The notes: generated by a model from the letters alone, not told the origin. 64,000 nt of DNA from Desulfamplus magnetovallimortis (GCF_900170035.1 NZ_LT828552.1:23642-87641); one strand, 5' to 3'. Shown: positions 52,522-62,855, counted from the first letter of the stretch. A program made the numbers and translations.

Positions 52522-55500
52522 TTATCTCTTCATACCTATAACTGTATTCATCATATCATCAACAGTTGTAACTGTTTTTGAGTTTGCCTGGAATCCCCTC
52601 TGGGTGGTGATCATCTTTACAAATTCTTCTGAGATATCCACATTTGACATCTCAAGTGAACTTGGAGAGAGGGTTCCAAGGCCATTCTGACCCGGACGGT
52701 TTGTAATGGCATCTCCGCTGTCCCGTGTCTCCCTGAAAAGGTTGCCGCCAGCATTGTACAAGCCATTGTTATTCAGAAACTTTGCAAGACCGACCCTGAA
52801 GAGCGGTATAAGCTCTCCATTGGAGTAGATACCTGTAATTGTCCCGTCTGTTGCAATATCAACGCCCTCAAGATCCCCTGCAGCATAACCATCTGCGGTC
52901 TGAAATACTGTTGTCGAAGCCTTGGCATACTGTGTTGTTGACATGGAATCATTCTGAAAATTGGCACCGTCAAACTTTGCTCCGATATCAAATTTTATAT
53001 TGTTTTCCGTTGAACCATTATCCCCTCCAAGAAAATCAGCTGTAAAGCTGAAATAACCTGTATCCCTTATATCATCTTTGGCAATAGGCTTCCATGCAGT
53101 TGATCCGCTTATATCAAACTCAATCAGACTGACATCCTTAAAGCCGGTAATATCCAGAGGCTTGGTAAATGAGAATATGATATCATCTGTATCATCTTCA
53201 TTGCCGGAACCATCAAGATCAATCATGGCTTTTTTTTGATCACCTGTCAAAGTAGCCTCCTGGTACTCTTCTGGAGGAGAGTCAGGATCAACAGTTAAAA
53301 TCAATGTTGAACCAGCTCCTGGAGCAGCAGCAGCACCTGACAGGTCAATGGTGAGATCATCTCCACCATTACCGTCAAAGTTAATATTCACATTGGTTCC
53401 TGCTGTTATGGCGGCATCAGGATATACTGTTGGAGGAGATGGATCAACTGTAAATGTTATCGAATCATTGTGCGATACAGAAGAATCAAAATCATACCTA
53501 ATAACTGTACCACTGACAAGAGTGATCTCAAGTACGTCTGCATTATTTGCAGCAGCATTGATTGTTGTACCCGCAGGTGCAGCAGTCAAGCCCCAGTTTG
53601 TTCCACCACCAGCAGGAGCAGGACCATCAAATGTAATCACATAATCACCCGCATCCTGAAAGACGCCATTTGTTGCATCGGGAGTAATTGTCCGTTGTGC
53701 ATCCACAACACCTAAGTTTAAATCCTCATCCACAATATCCTCACCGGTTGATTTGAAGGGCATATTCCAATCCCATGTACCATTGACATTGTCATAGGCA
53801 AGCTGAAGATCCTTTACATACTTGGTCATGGCAGATGGATCACCAGGATTAGCGGGTGATGGAGTTATGACAAATGGAGATGGCGAAAAGGCAGCATCTC
53901 CGGAATAGGTGATTTCAGGAATAAGATTACCTTCCTGGGCAGCAACGTCGGGATTTCCCCATCTCCACAACTTTTCCTCGGGGTACCACACAATATTTAT
54001 ACCTTCATCATCAATAGTCATTACACTGGGGTCATTGACCTCTATTGTTGTATTGCCATTTTTTGTCTCACCAACAAAATTGGATCCGTCAATTCCCTGT
54101 ACATGAATATCCTTTTCAGCATTGATATCAAAAAGAACAACATCCCCTGTATCTGAAGGTTTGTCCAGTGCTATTTTAACATCATCTTCCTGATCATCGT
54201 TATTCAGTCGAATATATATATTTTCACCATCAGAATAGGAAATGGTTGCATCAGGATAATTTTTTACTGCAGTTGGAGCATCCAGGGTAAATGAGAGCGC
54301 ATCATTGGCTACAGCTCCGGCAGCATCAAAATCATATCTGATGACCGTTCCGCTTGCAAGTTCAAACTCAAGGACATTGGCCGTGTTTGTAATTATACCA
54401 CTTGGCCCCAAGGCTGGTGTAGATGCACCTGCACTCCAGGGAGCTGCACCTCCTGCAGATATGAAGCTATAATCACCCAGATCATTATAAATACCATCAG
54501 TGCCGGGGGTTATGGTACGTCTTGTGGTTGTGGAGATATCAAGTACCTGATTCTCAATATTTCCACCGTTTTCGTCAAAAAGAAGATGGGAAAGTGACCA
54601 TTCAGTGCCATCAAATTTCAATTCAAATCCATATCCATCCTCTTTCATGGTTTCCGTATCTTCAATTGTAAAGTGGATATCTTCATCATCATTAACACCA
54701 GATGAAGAGAGGTTTCCGATTCTTCCTGTAAGTTCATTCATGGTAATATCAATTATATCCCCACTGCTTTCACTGAAGGTGATCGTGCCCTTTGCCAAAA
54801 GGCCCTTGGCAGAGGTGCTTTGAAGCAGCTCTCTTTTGTCATCCCCTGGTTCACATGCAATCATGTACTCCCACTCTGTTCCCGATTTTTTATCATAGTA
54901 TATTGAGACATCATGGGCACTGCCAAGGGAATCATATACTTTTATAACTGTCTGATATTCATAACGTTCTCCACCAACATAAGCATCTTCATTTGTAGCA
55001 TCCCAATAATTTGCCATTACATCGGATTTGCTTATGGCATCTGCATCAAGGTTTGTAATAGCAGTAATTTCAGTGCTCTGTTGGGGCGGTGATGTAAAGG
55101 TATCCATTATAATATTGCCAATTGCTCCCACATCATCACCGGTTTCACTGTCAAGTTCCCATCCCTGAACAACATATCCATTTGGGTTGACAAGCTTACC
55201 TGCTTCATCAAAATGAAAATTTCCTGCCCTTGTATAAAAACTTGCTTCAGCATCCATATCAGAAACTATGAAAAAACCATCACCGCCAATGGAGAGATCT
55301 GTTACATTACCTGTTGATTCAAAGGAACCCTGACCAAAACTCTGGGCAACCTCTCCAATTGACATTCCACGTCCTATCTGATCAACGCCTGATTGAGTGG
55401 AAACTGTCTGATTGAGGGTATCGGCAAAAGAAGAGACACCTTTTTTGAACCCTACAGTATTGGAGTTGGCAATATTGTTGCTGACAACCTGCATTACATT

Positions 55501-55554
55501 GCCCATATTGATCAATCCACTTGTACCTGTAAAAAGTGAACTTGAAAGTGCCAT
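52522..55554 (-). CDS. flgE: Flagellar hook protein FlgE, enlarged
   Basis: 1010 residues against about 400-550 usually. The ends are canonical: LFTGTSGLINMGNVMQVVSNNIANSNTVGFKKGVSSFADTLNQT and LSPSSLEMSNVDISEEFVKMITTQRGFQANSKTVTTVDDMMNTVIGMKR. The central insert contains a duplicated module (about residues 345-470 and 620-745), each opening with RTITPxxxxGxxxDxGDY and containing ASGTVIRYDFD or VSGTVIRYDFD and YPDAxI. The hook is therefore probably thick or decorated at the surface. The start lies 99 bases after flgD. A terminator follows. Confidence 0.95.
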   Translation of the reverse strand: MALSSSLFTGTSGLINMGNVMQVVSNNIANSNTVGFKKGVSSFADTLNQTVSTQSGVDQIGRGMSIGEVAQSFGQGSFESTGNVTDLSIGGDGFFIVSDMDAEASFYTRAGNFHFDEAGKLVNPNGYVVQGWELDSETGDDVGAIGNIIMDTFTSPPQQSTEITAITNLDADAISKSDVMANYWDATNEDAYVGGERYEYQTVIKVYDSLGSAHDVSIYYDKKSGTEWEYMIACEPGDDKRELLQSTSAKGLLAKGTITFSESSGDIIDITMNELTGRIGNLSSSGVNDDEDIHFTIEDTETMKEDGYGFELKFDGTEWSLSHLLFDENGGNIENQVLDISTTTRRTITPGTDGIYNDLGDYSFISAGGAAPWSAGASTPALGPSGIITNTANVLEFELASGTVIRYDFDAAGAVANDALSFTLDAPTAVKNYPDATISYSDGENIYIRLNNDDQEDDVKIALDKPSDTGDVVLFDINAEKDIHVQGIDGSNFVGETKNGNTTIEVNDPSVMTIDDEGINIVWYPEEKLWRWGNPDVAAQEGNLIPEITYSGDAAFSPSPFVITPSPANPGDPSAMTKYVKDLQLAYDNVNGTWDWNMPFKSTGEDIVDEDLNLGVVDAQRTITPDATNGVFQDAGDYVITFDGPAPAGGGTNWGLTAAPAGTTINAAANNADVLEITLVSGTVIRYDFDSSVSHNDSITFTVDPSPPTVYPDAAITAGTNVNINFDGNGGDDLTIDLSGAAAAPGAGSTLILTVDPDSPPEEYQEATLTGDQKKAMIDLDGSGNEDDTDDIIFSFTKPLDITGFKDVSLIEFDISGSTAWKPIAKDDIRDTGYFSFTADFLGGDNGSTENNIKFDIGAKFDGANFQNDSMSTTQYAKASTTVFQTADGYAAGDLEGVDIATDGTITGIYSNGELIPLFRVGLAKFLNNNGLYNAGGNLFRETRDSGDAITNRPGQNGLGTLSPSSLEMSNVDISEEFVKMITTQRGFQANSKTVTTVDDMMNTVIGMKR

Positions 55555-55652
55555 GATTATACCCCCTGTACTTTACTTCAAAATTATTTTACGAAAATTC
55601 AAATATATAGAGTCAGAAAATCTGTTTAAAAAGCAATAGAGCCTAAAAAGTA

Positions 55653-56759
55653 TCATTTTACTTCGGTGACCGAAGACAAAGTAACAATATCATCATGATC
55701 ACCAACAACAAGGTATTGCGCCCCTTTAAAACTCTTTATTCCTGTGACTTCTCCTGAATTTGTCGTCTCCACACTACCGGAAGCTGAAGTCACTGAACAG
55801 GAGTAAATACCATCTGAAACTTTACTGCTTGCATTATCCATACCATCCCACTGAAAAACATTCTCACCCTCGACAGTATCTTCGGCCAAAATCTCAAACC
55901 TGTTGATTTCATTACCATTTGAGTCAAGTATCTGAATCGCGACATCTTCCTGTGCATTTAGATTAAAGCGAATACCATCACCGGAAATTTTTTCCCCGTC
56001 AACTGCCATAATATGATCTGAATAGGATATATTTTTCCCAAGATAATCCATCATGGACATTGATGCAGAATCTCCCGTGTCTGAAGAGGGTTCAGATACA
56101 CTGACAAGGGAAGAAGGGTTTACAGGAAACCCGTCAACCATAAGATATGCCTTCCCGCCTTGATAGGCAATTCCTTCCACCACACCGGAAATTGTAGTGG
56201 AAAGAGTGGCAAACCCATTTCCACTGTCTGCCACAACTTCATAAGAATAGGAACCATCCTCAACAGAATCCCCCTGATAATTGGTTCCATCCCAATCTAC
56301 ATCGTATTGACCTGGCCCCAACTGACCAGGATAAAGAGTTTTTACAATATTTCCCTCTGAGTTATATATAGTTACCATAACTTCGGAAGTTTTGGAAAGC
56401 TCGTAGTAACCTTTGGAAGGTGTGCCAGATTCAACTTCAATGGAATTGACCTCACCTGTCACCTCTTTGCCAACAAACCCTGTTACATCCACTTCAGAGC
56501 TGTTCTCAAATGCTGTAACCATTGATTTCATGGATTCATTGAGATTTAAAAGCTGTTCAAGTGAAGAGAACTGGGCAAGTTGCGCGGAAAAATCGCTACC
56601 TTCCATGGGATTCAAGGGATCCTGATTCTGGAGCTGTGCTACCAGCATGGTAAGAAAATCCTCCCTTCCAAGATAATCTTCTTTCTCTTCCGTATCCCTT
56701 GCCTGATAAGCACCTGAAAGTTTCTGAAGGCTGCTGCTGCCTGTTGCATCAATTGTCAT
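55653..56759 (-). CDS. flgD: Hook scaffolding (cap) protein FlgD
   Basis: 368 residues. The N-terminus EDYLGREDFLTMLVAQLQNQDPLNPMEGSDFSAQLAQFSSLEQLLNLNESM is diagnostic. The FlgD Ig-like/tudor region (EVMVTIYNSEGNIVKTLYPGQLGPGQYDVDWDGTNYQGDSVEDGSYSYEV) follows. A second FlgD-like Ig unit near the C-terminus (VAIQILDSNGNEINRFEILAEDTVEGENVFQWDG) is a duplication, accounting for the greater length (E. coli 231). The ATG at 56759 follows AAAAGGAG. Confidence 0.95.
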   Translation of the reverse strand: MTIDATGSSSLQKLSGAYQARDTEEKEDYLGREDFLTMLVAQLQNQDPLNPMEGSDFSAQLAQFSSLEQLLNLNESMKSMVTAFENSSEVDVTGFVGKEVTGEVNSIEVESGTPSKGYYELSKTSEVMVTIYNSEGNIVKTLYPGQLGPGQYDVDWDGTNYQGDSVEDGSYSYEVVADSGNGFATLSTTISGVVEGIAYQGGKAYLMVDGFPVNPSSLVSVSEPSSDTGDSASMSMMDYLGKNISYSDHIMAVDGEKISGDGIRFNLNAQEDVAIQILDSNGNEINRFEILAEDTVEGENVFQWDGMDNASSKVSDGIYSCSVTSASGSVETTNSGEVTGIKSFKGAQYLVVGDHDDIVTLSSVTEVK

Positions 56760-56887
56760 TTCAAATCTCCTTTTACAGGTGATGGTCTCGTAAAAAGTCC
56801 AAAACACCAAAATCACTATAACAATTTCAGTTCGTTACTGCTGAAACAATCTCGAAACATAACTTTTTACAGGTTCATCACAGGTGT

Positions 56888-59737
56888 TCAGGCCACAAAA
56901 TGAAGCGCTCCATTACCATAATTATGCAAATCGGCAATATCAATCTCATCCACAGAAGAAATATCACCGTTATTTCCACCCTTACCGCGGCCTCTTCCTG
57001 AACCGGAAGAATTTGAGTCATTATACTGTTCTCTTGAATCAGCCATGGACTGGCTGAAATCACTTCCCATCTCCACATCAAATCTCTCAAGATTTATACC
57101 GGTTCCTGCAAGGGTAGCCTTGAGATCATTTGCACTGCCTGCAAGAAGCTCCTTTGCTGCCCTGTTTTCCGTAACAATACTGACTTTTAAGGTATCTCCG
57201 TGTGTATCTATGGTCATGAATATTCTGCCAAGCTCAGCAGGTTTCAACTGAAGTCTGATTTCACTTTCACCTCTGTTAAACGCTCTGAGAATACTTTTCC
57301 CCACTTGATTAGTAACATATGATGGAAGTACCGAAGTTCCACTTTTTTCCCGAGCCACCCCAAGCTGTGCCTCTCTGGATTGTTCTCCTCCTGAAAATGC
57401 TCCGCCTGAATGCCCTGAATCCATGGAGGATGAATTTTCCCCTTTCTCTATCCTTGAAAACAATAGACTGGAATCATTGAGAGCTCTATTAAGTCTGGAC
57501 TCCGAATTATTCTGCCCTGGAGAGGTTGCATTTTTATCCATTCCGACATCCATTGCATCAAGAAAATTAGTGATATCCTGACTGTCAAAGATCGAAGAGG
57601 AAAGCGGTGTTGCCCCAGCAGTAGTGGCTGTTCCCTGATTATCCTGGTAATTTGCTACATTCAAAAGTGCCTTTTGAAAAAAAACAGGCAGCCCTGCAAA
57701 TGAATTTTTAACATTGTTTCCATTATTGCCAGCAATAGTGACATTGCCAACAAGATCGCCTGAATCATCAGAATCAGCCCCCAAACGCTCCATAAGTGAA
57801 TTTAAAAAAGATTTGAGGTCATTTGTTTTCTCTCCATCTATCTTTTCAGAATCAGAAATGACACTTAATCCACCAGTATCACTTTTCAAGCTATCAAAGC
57901 TCAAATCATCAGAGAATGAATTGGCATCACCTTTAACTTTAAGCATCGCTGCCAAGGTATTAAAAAGGTCGTCTCTCTTTTCATTGCTTCGCAAGTATGA
58001 ATCAAAGTTTTTCACAGCAGACTCAGCATCAACAACATCATCGGATTGAGATGATAAATTATCTGATAGATTGTCTGACGAATTAAGAATAGAAAAGATT
58101 TCAGATGACTGCCCACTTTCGATCAATTCTTCCATCAATAAATTAAATACATTAGAATCACTTATTGTGTTTGAATCGTTAACTTCAGAGGGAACTTCTC
58201 CTGAAATAAAGGTAAAATCATCTGCTATTTCTTCCAGGGGGTCTGAAATTTCATCATTTTCATCCTGTGAGTTGAGCTCTCCCTGAGTCAACTGGTTTAT
58301 CATATCAATTACATGCTTAAGGGGATCATCATCGGAAAGAACTTCCTCATCTGAACCTGACGCCACATCGTCAGAATCGTCATTAACGTTGCTTGATGCT
58401 AAAGCCTTGATCATCTCTATTATTCGTTTCATGGGGTCATCATCGGAAAGAATCTCTTCCTCTGAAACAGGCGTCACATCTTCTGAAGCGTCATTAACGT
58501 TGCTTGATGCTAAAGCCTTGATCATCTCTATTATTAGCTTCATGGGATCATCATCGGGTAATACCGGAAAGCCTTCTTCATCTAAAGATACGCCTGAAAA
58601 ATCTGAACCCCGAGCGGCAAAGAATTCTCTGAGTCTTGAAAGCAAATAGCTTGATTTTAAAGACTCATCATCGCCGGAAACAGACTCCTGTGATAATAAA
58701 TAACTGTTATCAGATTCAATATTTAATGATGACTCATCTGAAACATCTTTTTTTCTCAAACTTTCAAGTGCAGAAACAAAATCTCCAAGAGTCATGGCAG
58801 AAGGATCTGAAACAAGATTTGAGGTATCATTATCAGCAGATGAATCAGACACAGTTATATCAGCAAGCAAACCCATTTGGGTTAACATGTTTTTTATTGA
58901 ATCATCATCTCCGGATACCTGAAAATGAGTACCCTCTAAAAAAGCTTTATTCTGAAATGCCTGAAGCTGCTTTATGAGGATATCCATGTCAATACCTTGA
59001 TTCTTAATCTCAGCAGAATCAAGAATAGAGGCTGCTGTTTCATCTGGAATACCAAGGGATTTAAAAATTGATGAGAGAAAAGGAACAAAAGATGTATCAA
59101 AAAAAGGTGTCTCTTGCGTGCCTGATTCAGCATTTACGAGATCTTCTGAAAAAGTTGATTCCGCATCTTCACTTATGTTTGCCATAATCTCCAGAAAATC
59201 AGAATCACCGCTTCCATCAACAGAAATTACAGCATCGGAATCAAGGGAAAAAAGTCCATTCACTAAATCAGATAGCAGAACAGTCTCACCGTCTCCATTC
59301 TCTTTGAGAGAATTCACAAGCTCTTCAATTTCCGCACCTTTGAATCCGGCCTTCATCAGAACATGTTTCAATTTTTCAAGGCCATTTTCTCCAACCGATA
59401 TTTTTCCAAGATCCTCACCAGAAGCCATAAGGTACTGTTTCAGTTTGGATAAAAAATCAAATCCGGTTGCGCCTTTAAGATCGCTTAAAAGGGAATCCTC
59501 AGATAGCTCAGAATTTGAGAGTCTGGAGCTTAAAACTGTATCCGCAGAAGTATCCCTATTTATCATTCCCTTAAGTTTCAATGAATTCGAGTCAGGCAAA
59601 AACCTGCTTAGCTGCTCTGCAAAAGAAGAGAGTCCAGAAACTTTTTCTGTTGATGATTGGCCAAATGATTTTCCAAGACTGGAAGAAGAGGTGGTTCCGG
59701 TCATTGCCATCTGGGCCAAAAAAATATTATTATTCAT
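56888..59737 (-). CDS. fliK: Flagellar hook-length control protein FliK, long form
   Basis: 949 residues against about 400-700. The C-terminal domain is canonical: SEIRLQLKPAELGRIFMTIDTHGDTLKVSIVTENRAAKELLAGSANDLKATLAGTGINLERFDVEM (about 810-875). The long N-terminal ruler part is acidic, Ser/Asp-rich, and includes a unit of about 35 residues repeated three times (DDDPMKLIIEMIKALASSNVND and relatives, nt about 58300-58560). A longer ruler is consistent with the enlarged hook protein FlgE; inference. Upstream AGGTGCTGCA at the start. Confidence 0.94.
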   Translation of the reverse strand: MNNNIFLAQMAMTGTTSSSSLGKSFGQSSTEKVSGLSSFAEQLSRFLPDSNSLKLKGMINRDTSADTVLSSRLSNSELSEDSLLSDLKGATGFDFLSKLKQYLMASGEDLGKISVGENGLEKLKHVLMKAGFKGAEIEELVNSLKENGDGETVLLSDLVNGLFSLDSDAVISVDGSGDSDFLEIMANISEDAESTFSEDLVNAESGTQETPFFDTSFVPFLSSIFKSLGIPDETAASILDSAEIKNQGIDMDILIKQLQAFQNKAFLEGTHFQVSGDDDSIKNMLTQMGLLADITVSDSSADNDTSNLVSDPSAMTLGDFVSALESLRKKDVSDESSLNIESDNSYLLSQESVSGDDESLKSSYLLSRLREFFAARGSDFSGVSLDEEGFPVLPDDDPMKLIIEMIKALASSNVNDASEDVTPVSEEEILSDDDPMKRIIEMIKALASSNVNDDSDDVASGSDEEVLSDDDPLKHVIDMINQLTQGELNSQDENDEISDPLEEIADDFTFISGEVPSEVNDSNTISDSNVFNLLMEELIESGQSSEIFSILNSSDNLSDNLSSQSDDVVDAESAVKNFDSYLRSNEKRDDLFNTLAAMLKVKGDANSFSDDLSFDSLKSDTGGLSVISDSEKIDGEKTNDLKSFLNSLMERLGADSDDSGDLVGNVTIAGNNGNNVKNSFAGLPVFFQKALLNVANYQDNQGTATTAGATPLSSSIFDSQDITNFLDAMDVGMDKNATSPGQNNSESRLNRALNDSSLLFSRIEKGENSSSMDSGHSGGAFSGGEQSREAQLGVAREKSGTSVLPSYVTNQVGKSILRAFNRGESEIRLQLKPAELGRIFMTIDTHGDTLKVSIVTENRAAKELLAGSANDLKATLAGTGINLERFDVEMGSDFSQSMADSREQYNDSNSSGSGRGRGKGGNNGDISSVDEIDIADLHNYGNGALHFVA

Positions 59738-59775
59738 TGCAGCACCTGTAATTCAATATATGGGTTAACGACCTT

Positions 59776-59817
59776 TATAGCCTGTTTTCTATCAAATATA
59801 GCCTGTTTTCTATCAAA
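59776..59817. repeat. 21-bp direct repeat upstream of fliK
   Basis: TATAGCCTGTTTTCTATCAAA occurs twice in tandem (59776-59796 and 59797-59817). The remaining gap to motE (59818-60074) is AT-rich and contains an isolated R1-like end (ATGTCGATTTTGAG at 60024-60037). No sigma site was found. Confidence 0.8.
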
Positions 59818-60074
59818 AAGAGTGTCAACAAAGAATAATGCAAATAACGCGCCACAACCGCACACATCTTTATTTTTTTATAATATCAAGCTATTACATT
59901 CCAAAGAGGCAAAATCATTATATACTTCGACACAGCATTCAAAGGCTAAAAATTCCTGTTTACAAGAATATACAGGAAAAAATTACCTCCTGGAAAACTT
60001 TGGAATGAGCACCAAATAACATTATGTCGATTTTGAGTATTTAAAACAGACTCCTTAATATTCAATATACCGCA

Positions 60075-60898
60075 TCACTCTTTACGGTGTGCAAGCCTTT
60101 CGCTTATTTTTGCTGCCTGTTCCTTGTCAACATGTTCAAGAATTTTTGACGCTTTTCTTTCCGCTATCCTGGATATTATCTCGCTTGCAACTTTGATATC
60201 CATTTGACTTAAAACAGCCCCTGCGCTTTCCGGTGCCATCTTTGCGTAAACAGAAGCCATATGGGTCATCTTTTTTTCAAATTCAGCTTCCTTTGCTCTC
60301 TCCTGGGCAAGTTCTTCGTCACTTTTGACCTTCTGGATCATTGCCAGATCGTCCTGAATCTGTTTTTTAAGAGCTTCAAGTCTTTCAAGGTTTTCGTCTA
60401 TCTCTTCCTTGAACTTTTCAAGGGCTTTTCTCTCCTCTTTCAATGCCTCTTCTTCTGCCAGCAAAGCCTTTTTTTTATCCTCAAGACCTATAAGTACAAC
60501 CTTTGCAGGATCAGGGCACTCAGGACATGGAGGCGGAGCATTAGGATCAACATCGCCACCCTCTTCGCCCTCCTTGGGAGCTTCATCACTTTTTGTATCC
60601 TGTCCGGTTTGAACCTCATCTCCTGCATTTTCCTGGTCACCATCTGCTGCAAATGAAAAAGTGGAGATCAAATTCGGAGAAAATGAAAACAAAAATCCAA
60701 TAAAAAAATGAAGAGAATAAAGATTGCCTTGTATTTAGGATATGACACATATTTTTTTCCATTTTCGTCAAGAGTCGCCCTGATTCTTTTTTCTTCGTGA
60801 ATAAGAAAAGCTTCTTCTTCATGCACACAGAAATTATCTACATCACAGAAATCAAACTTTTCCTGGCCACAAATATGACCGGTTCTACGATAATTCAT
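60075..60898 (-). CDS. motE: MotE-like flagellar protein, read through an apparent -1 frameshift
   Basis: The C-terminal part (60075-60692) has a coiled coil and the MotE/MgtE-N-like end (MASVYAKMAPESAGAVLSQMDIKVASEIISRIAERKASKILEHVDKEQAAKI). Its N-terminus lacks a good start, but an ATG at 60898 with AAGGGAGGCATCCC overlaps the fliJ end and reads into a hydrophobic stretch that stops at 60668 in a different frame. The two frames join at ATT TTT TTA (minus strand, 60709-60701), a T TTT TTA heptamer. A -1 shift there gives a plausible membrane anchor (about FIFLIGFLFSFSPNLISTF). The composite is about 274 residues. It is either programmed frameshifting, a phase-variable T7 run, or an indel. 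Position between fliJ and fliK is typical for motE. Confidence 0.6.
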
Positions 60899-61343
60899 GG
60901 GATGCCTCCCTTGCTTTCTTTAAAGAGGAGATATCATCTGCTATTTTTTGCTCTTCTGCCACCATCTCCTCAATATATTCACTCCTTTTTTTCTCTCTCA
61001 AACGCTCTATCACCTTTCGATCCACGCTCTTTTTTGTAAGCTGTTGCTGTTTTGTCTCAAGCTGTTTCTGCAGATGAACATATTCCTGCTCTTTAAAGGC
61101 TATGTCATTTTCAATGGAATCCATATAATCGTTATATTGCCGAAAAAGCAAAGCAGGAATACCCCTTGCTGTCTCCCTGTCGATATGTTCTGCAAGTGTC
61201 TGACGTTCTTTATGCATCTGCTCAATCATCTGACGGCATTCATTCACATCCATCAGCGCCTTCATGGCTTCCTGACGTGCAAGATTTTCAAGATGCTTCC
61301 GATATTTCAGAACTGCCTGAAGTTTAAAACTGAATTTTTTCAA
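60885..61343 (-). CDS. fliJ: Flagellar export protein FliJ
   Basis: Coiled-coil stalk of the export ATPase complex. FSFKLQAVLKYRKHLENLARQEAMKAL is the family N-terminus; the rest is continuous helix. A TTG at 61343 is preferred, giving KKFSFKLQ; the open frame to 61385 adds only unusual residues. 152 residues. Its 3' end overlaps the motE start by 14 bases. Confidence 0.9.
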   Translation of the reverse strand: MKKFSFKLQAVLKYRKHLENLARQEAMKALMDVNECRQMIEQMHKERQTLAEHIDRETARGIPALLFRQYNDYMDSIENDIAFKEQEYVHLQKQLETKQQQLTKKSVDRKVIERLREKKRSEYIEEMVAEEQKIADDISSLKKAREASHELS

Positions 61344-61502
61344 CTCAAAAACCTTTTTAAACGGGCATGATTGATTTCGTATCAATCACCCCCAAGTATA
61401 AAAATGATAGTCATTTTCACGGTAAAAGGATATCTTTCATTGGAATCTTTACATTTTTCTGAAAAGCACACCTAATTATTTGAGAATCTGATTTTATGCC
61501 GT

Positions 61503-62855
61503 CTATCTTCTTTTTCCCTTTGGAGCCTGGGCAGGAGTTCCCTGCTGAAGTACCTGGGTCAGCTCCTTTACACCCATCTCAAACGGAATTCTTCGGCTCA
61601 TATCCTGCCTTAAAAAACCGTTTATTCCCGGCATCAATCTTTTTGCCTGATCAATTCTGGGATTTGAGCCATCAACATAGGCTCCAATGGCAATCATATC
61701 CTCAGCCTCCTTATATGCTGCCATGATATCAATGGCCTGCTGACGAAGCTTTATATGTTCAGGCTTTGCCACATCCCTGAAAACCCTGGATGCACTTGCA
61801 AGCACATCAATTGCCGGATAGTGCCCCCTGTTGGCAAGGTCCCTTGAAAGGACAATATGGCCGTCAACAATTGAACGCACAGTATCACCCACAGGATCAT
61901 TTAGATCATCGCCTTCCACAAGAACAGTGTATATACCGGTAATTGATCCGCTTCCCTCAACATAGCCTGCGCGCTCCAGAAGTATCGGGATCTGAACAAA
62001 AAAGGAAGGAGTATATCCCCTTGATGTTGGTGGTTCTCCGGCAGCAAGCCCCACATCCCTTGAGGACATGGCAAAACGGGTGATGGAATCCACAATCAGA
62101 AGAACATGTTTCCCTTGATCCCTGAAATATTCGGCAATGGTTGTTGCAAGATATGCCCCGCGCATCCTTATAAGGGGCGGCATGTCCGATGTGGCAGCAA
62201 CAACAACAGCGGTTTTCATTCCCTCTTCTCCAAGGGTATGGTTTACAAAATCCTTAACCTCCCTTCCGCGTTCACCAATAAGGCCGATAACTGTAACCTC
62301 TGCTGTGGTGTGTTTTGTCATCATGCCCATCAAAACACTTTTTCCAACACCGGAACCTGCCATGATTGCCACACGTTGACCCCTTCCAAGTGTAATCATG
62401 ATATTTATGGCTGAAATTCCCACATCAATTGGTTCATCAATGGATTTCCTCTCCATGGGGTTAAGCGGCTTACCATAAAGAGAATATTTAGCTGTGGGAT
62501 TGAATGATCCCTTGCCGTCAATGGGATTGCCCATGCCATCAACAACACGGCCAAGCAGCCCGTCCCCCACATCAGCCATTGGCAGATCAGCCAAAGGAAC
62601 AATACGGCTTCCAGGCCCTATGCCCCTTATATCTCCATAAGGCATCAGAAGCACCCTCTCCTCCCTGAAACCTATAACTTCTGCTTTTATCTCGCTGCCA
62701 TGATCATTTTTAATAAGACATAGACTGCCTACTCCAAGCCCCAGCCCATCACCTTCTGCAATAAGTCCTATGACCTTGGTTACCCGCCCCTCGGGTTTTA
62801 CTGTAATACATGTGTCAATTGCGCTGTTGAATTTATCCCAGTCCATATCCATCAT
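61503..62855 (-). CDS. fliI: Flagellum-specific ATP synthase FliI
   Basis: Export ATPase, 450 residues. Walker A VAIMAGSGVGKSVLMGMM, Walker B KHVLLIVDSITRFAM, and the F1-beta-like blocks MERKSIDEPIDVGI, LERAGYVEGSGSITGIYTVLVEGDDLNDPVGDTVRSIVDGHIVLSRDLANRGHYPAIDVLASASRV. Start ambiguous among adjacent ATGs near 62855 (ATGATGGATATGG). It lies 136 bases downstream of fliH, with an isolated R1-like end between. Confidence 0.97.
   Translation of the reverse strand: MMDMDWDKFNSAIDTCITVKPEGRVTKVIGLIAEGDGLGLGVGSLCLIKNDHGSEIKAEVIGFREERVLLMPYGDIRGIGPGSRIVPLADLPMADVGDGLLGRVVDGMGNPIDGKGSFNPTAKYSLYGKPLNPMERKSIDEPIDVGISAINIMITLGRGQRVAIMAGSGVGKSVLMGMMTKHTTAEVTVIGLIGERGREVKDFVNHTLGEEGMKTAVVVAATSDMPPLIRMRGAYLATTIAEYFRDQGKHVLLIVDSITRFAMSSRDVGLAAGEPPTSRGYTPSFFVQIPILLERAGYVEGSGSITGIYTVLVEGDDLNDPVGDTVRSIVDGHIVLSRDLANRGHYPAIDVLASASRVFRDVAKPEHIKLRQQAIDIMAAYKEAEDMIAIGAYVDGSNPRIDQAKRLMPGINGFLRQDMSRRIPFEMGVKELTQVLQQGTPAQAPKGKRR

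Noticed and set aside
55600-55640. A sigma-54 promoter upstream of flgE
   Set aside because: The GG and GC doublets are not ten bases apart; flgE is more simply transcribed with flgD.
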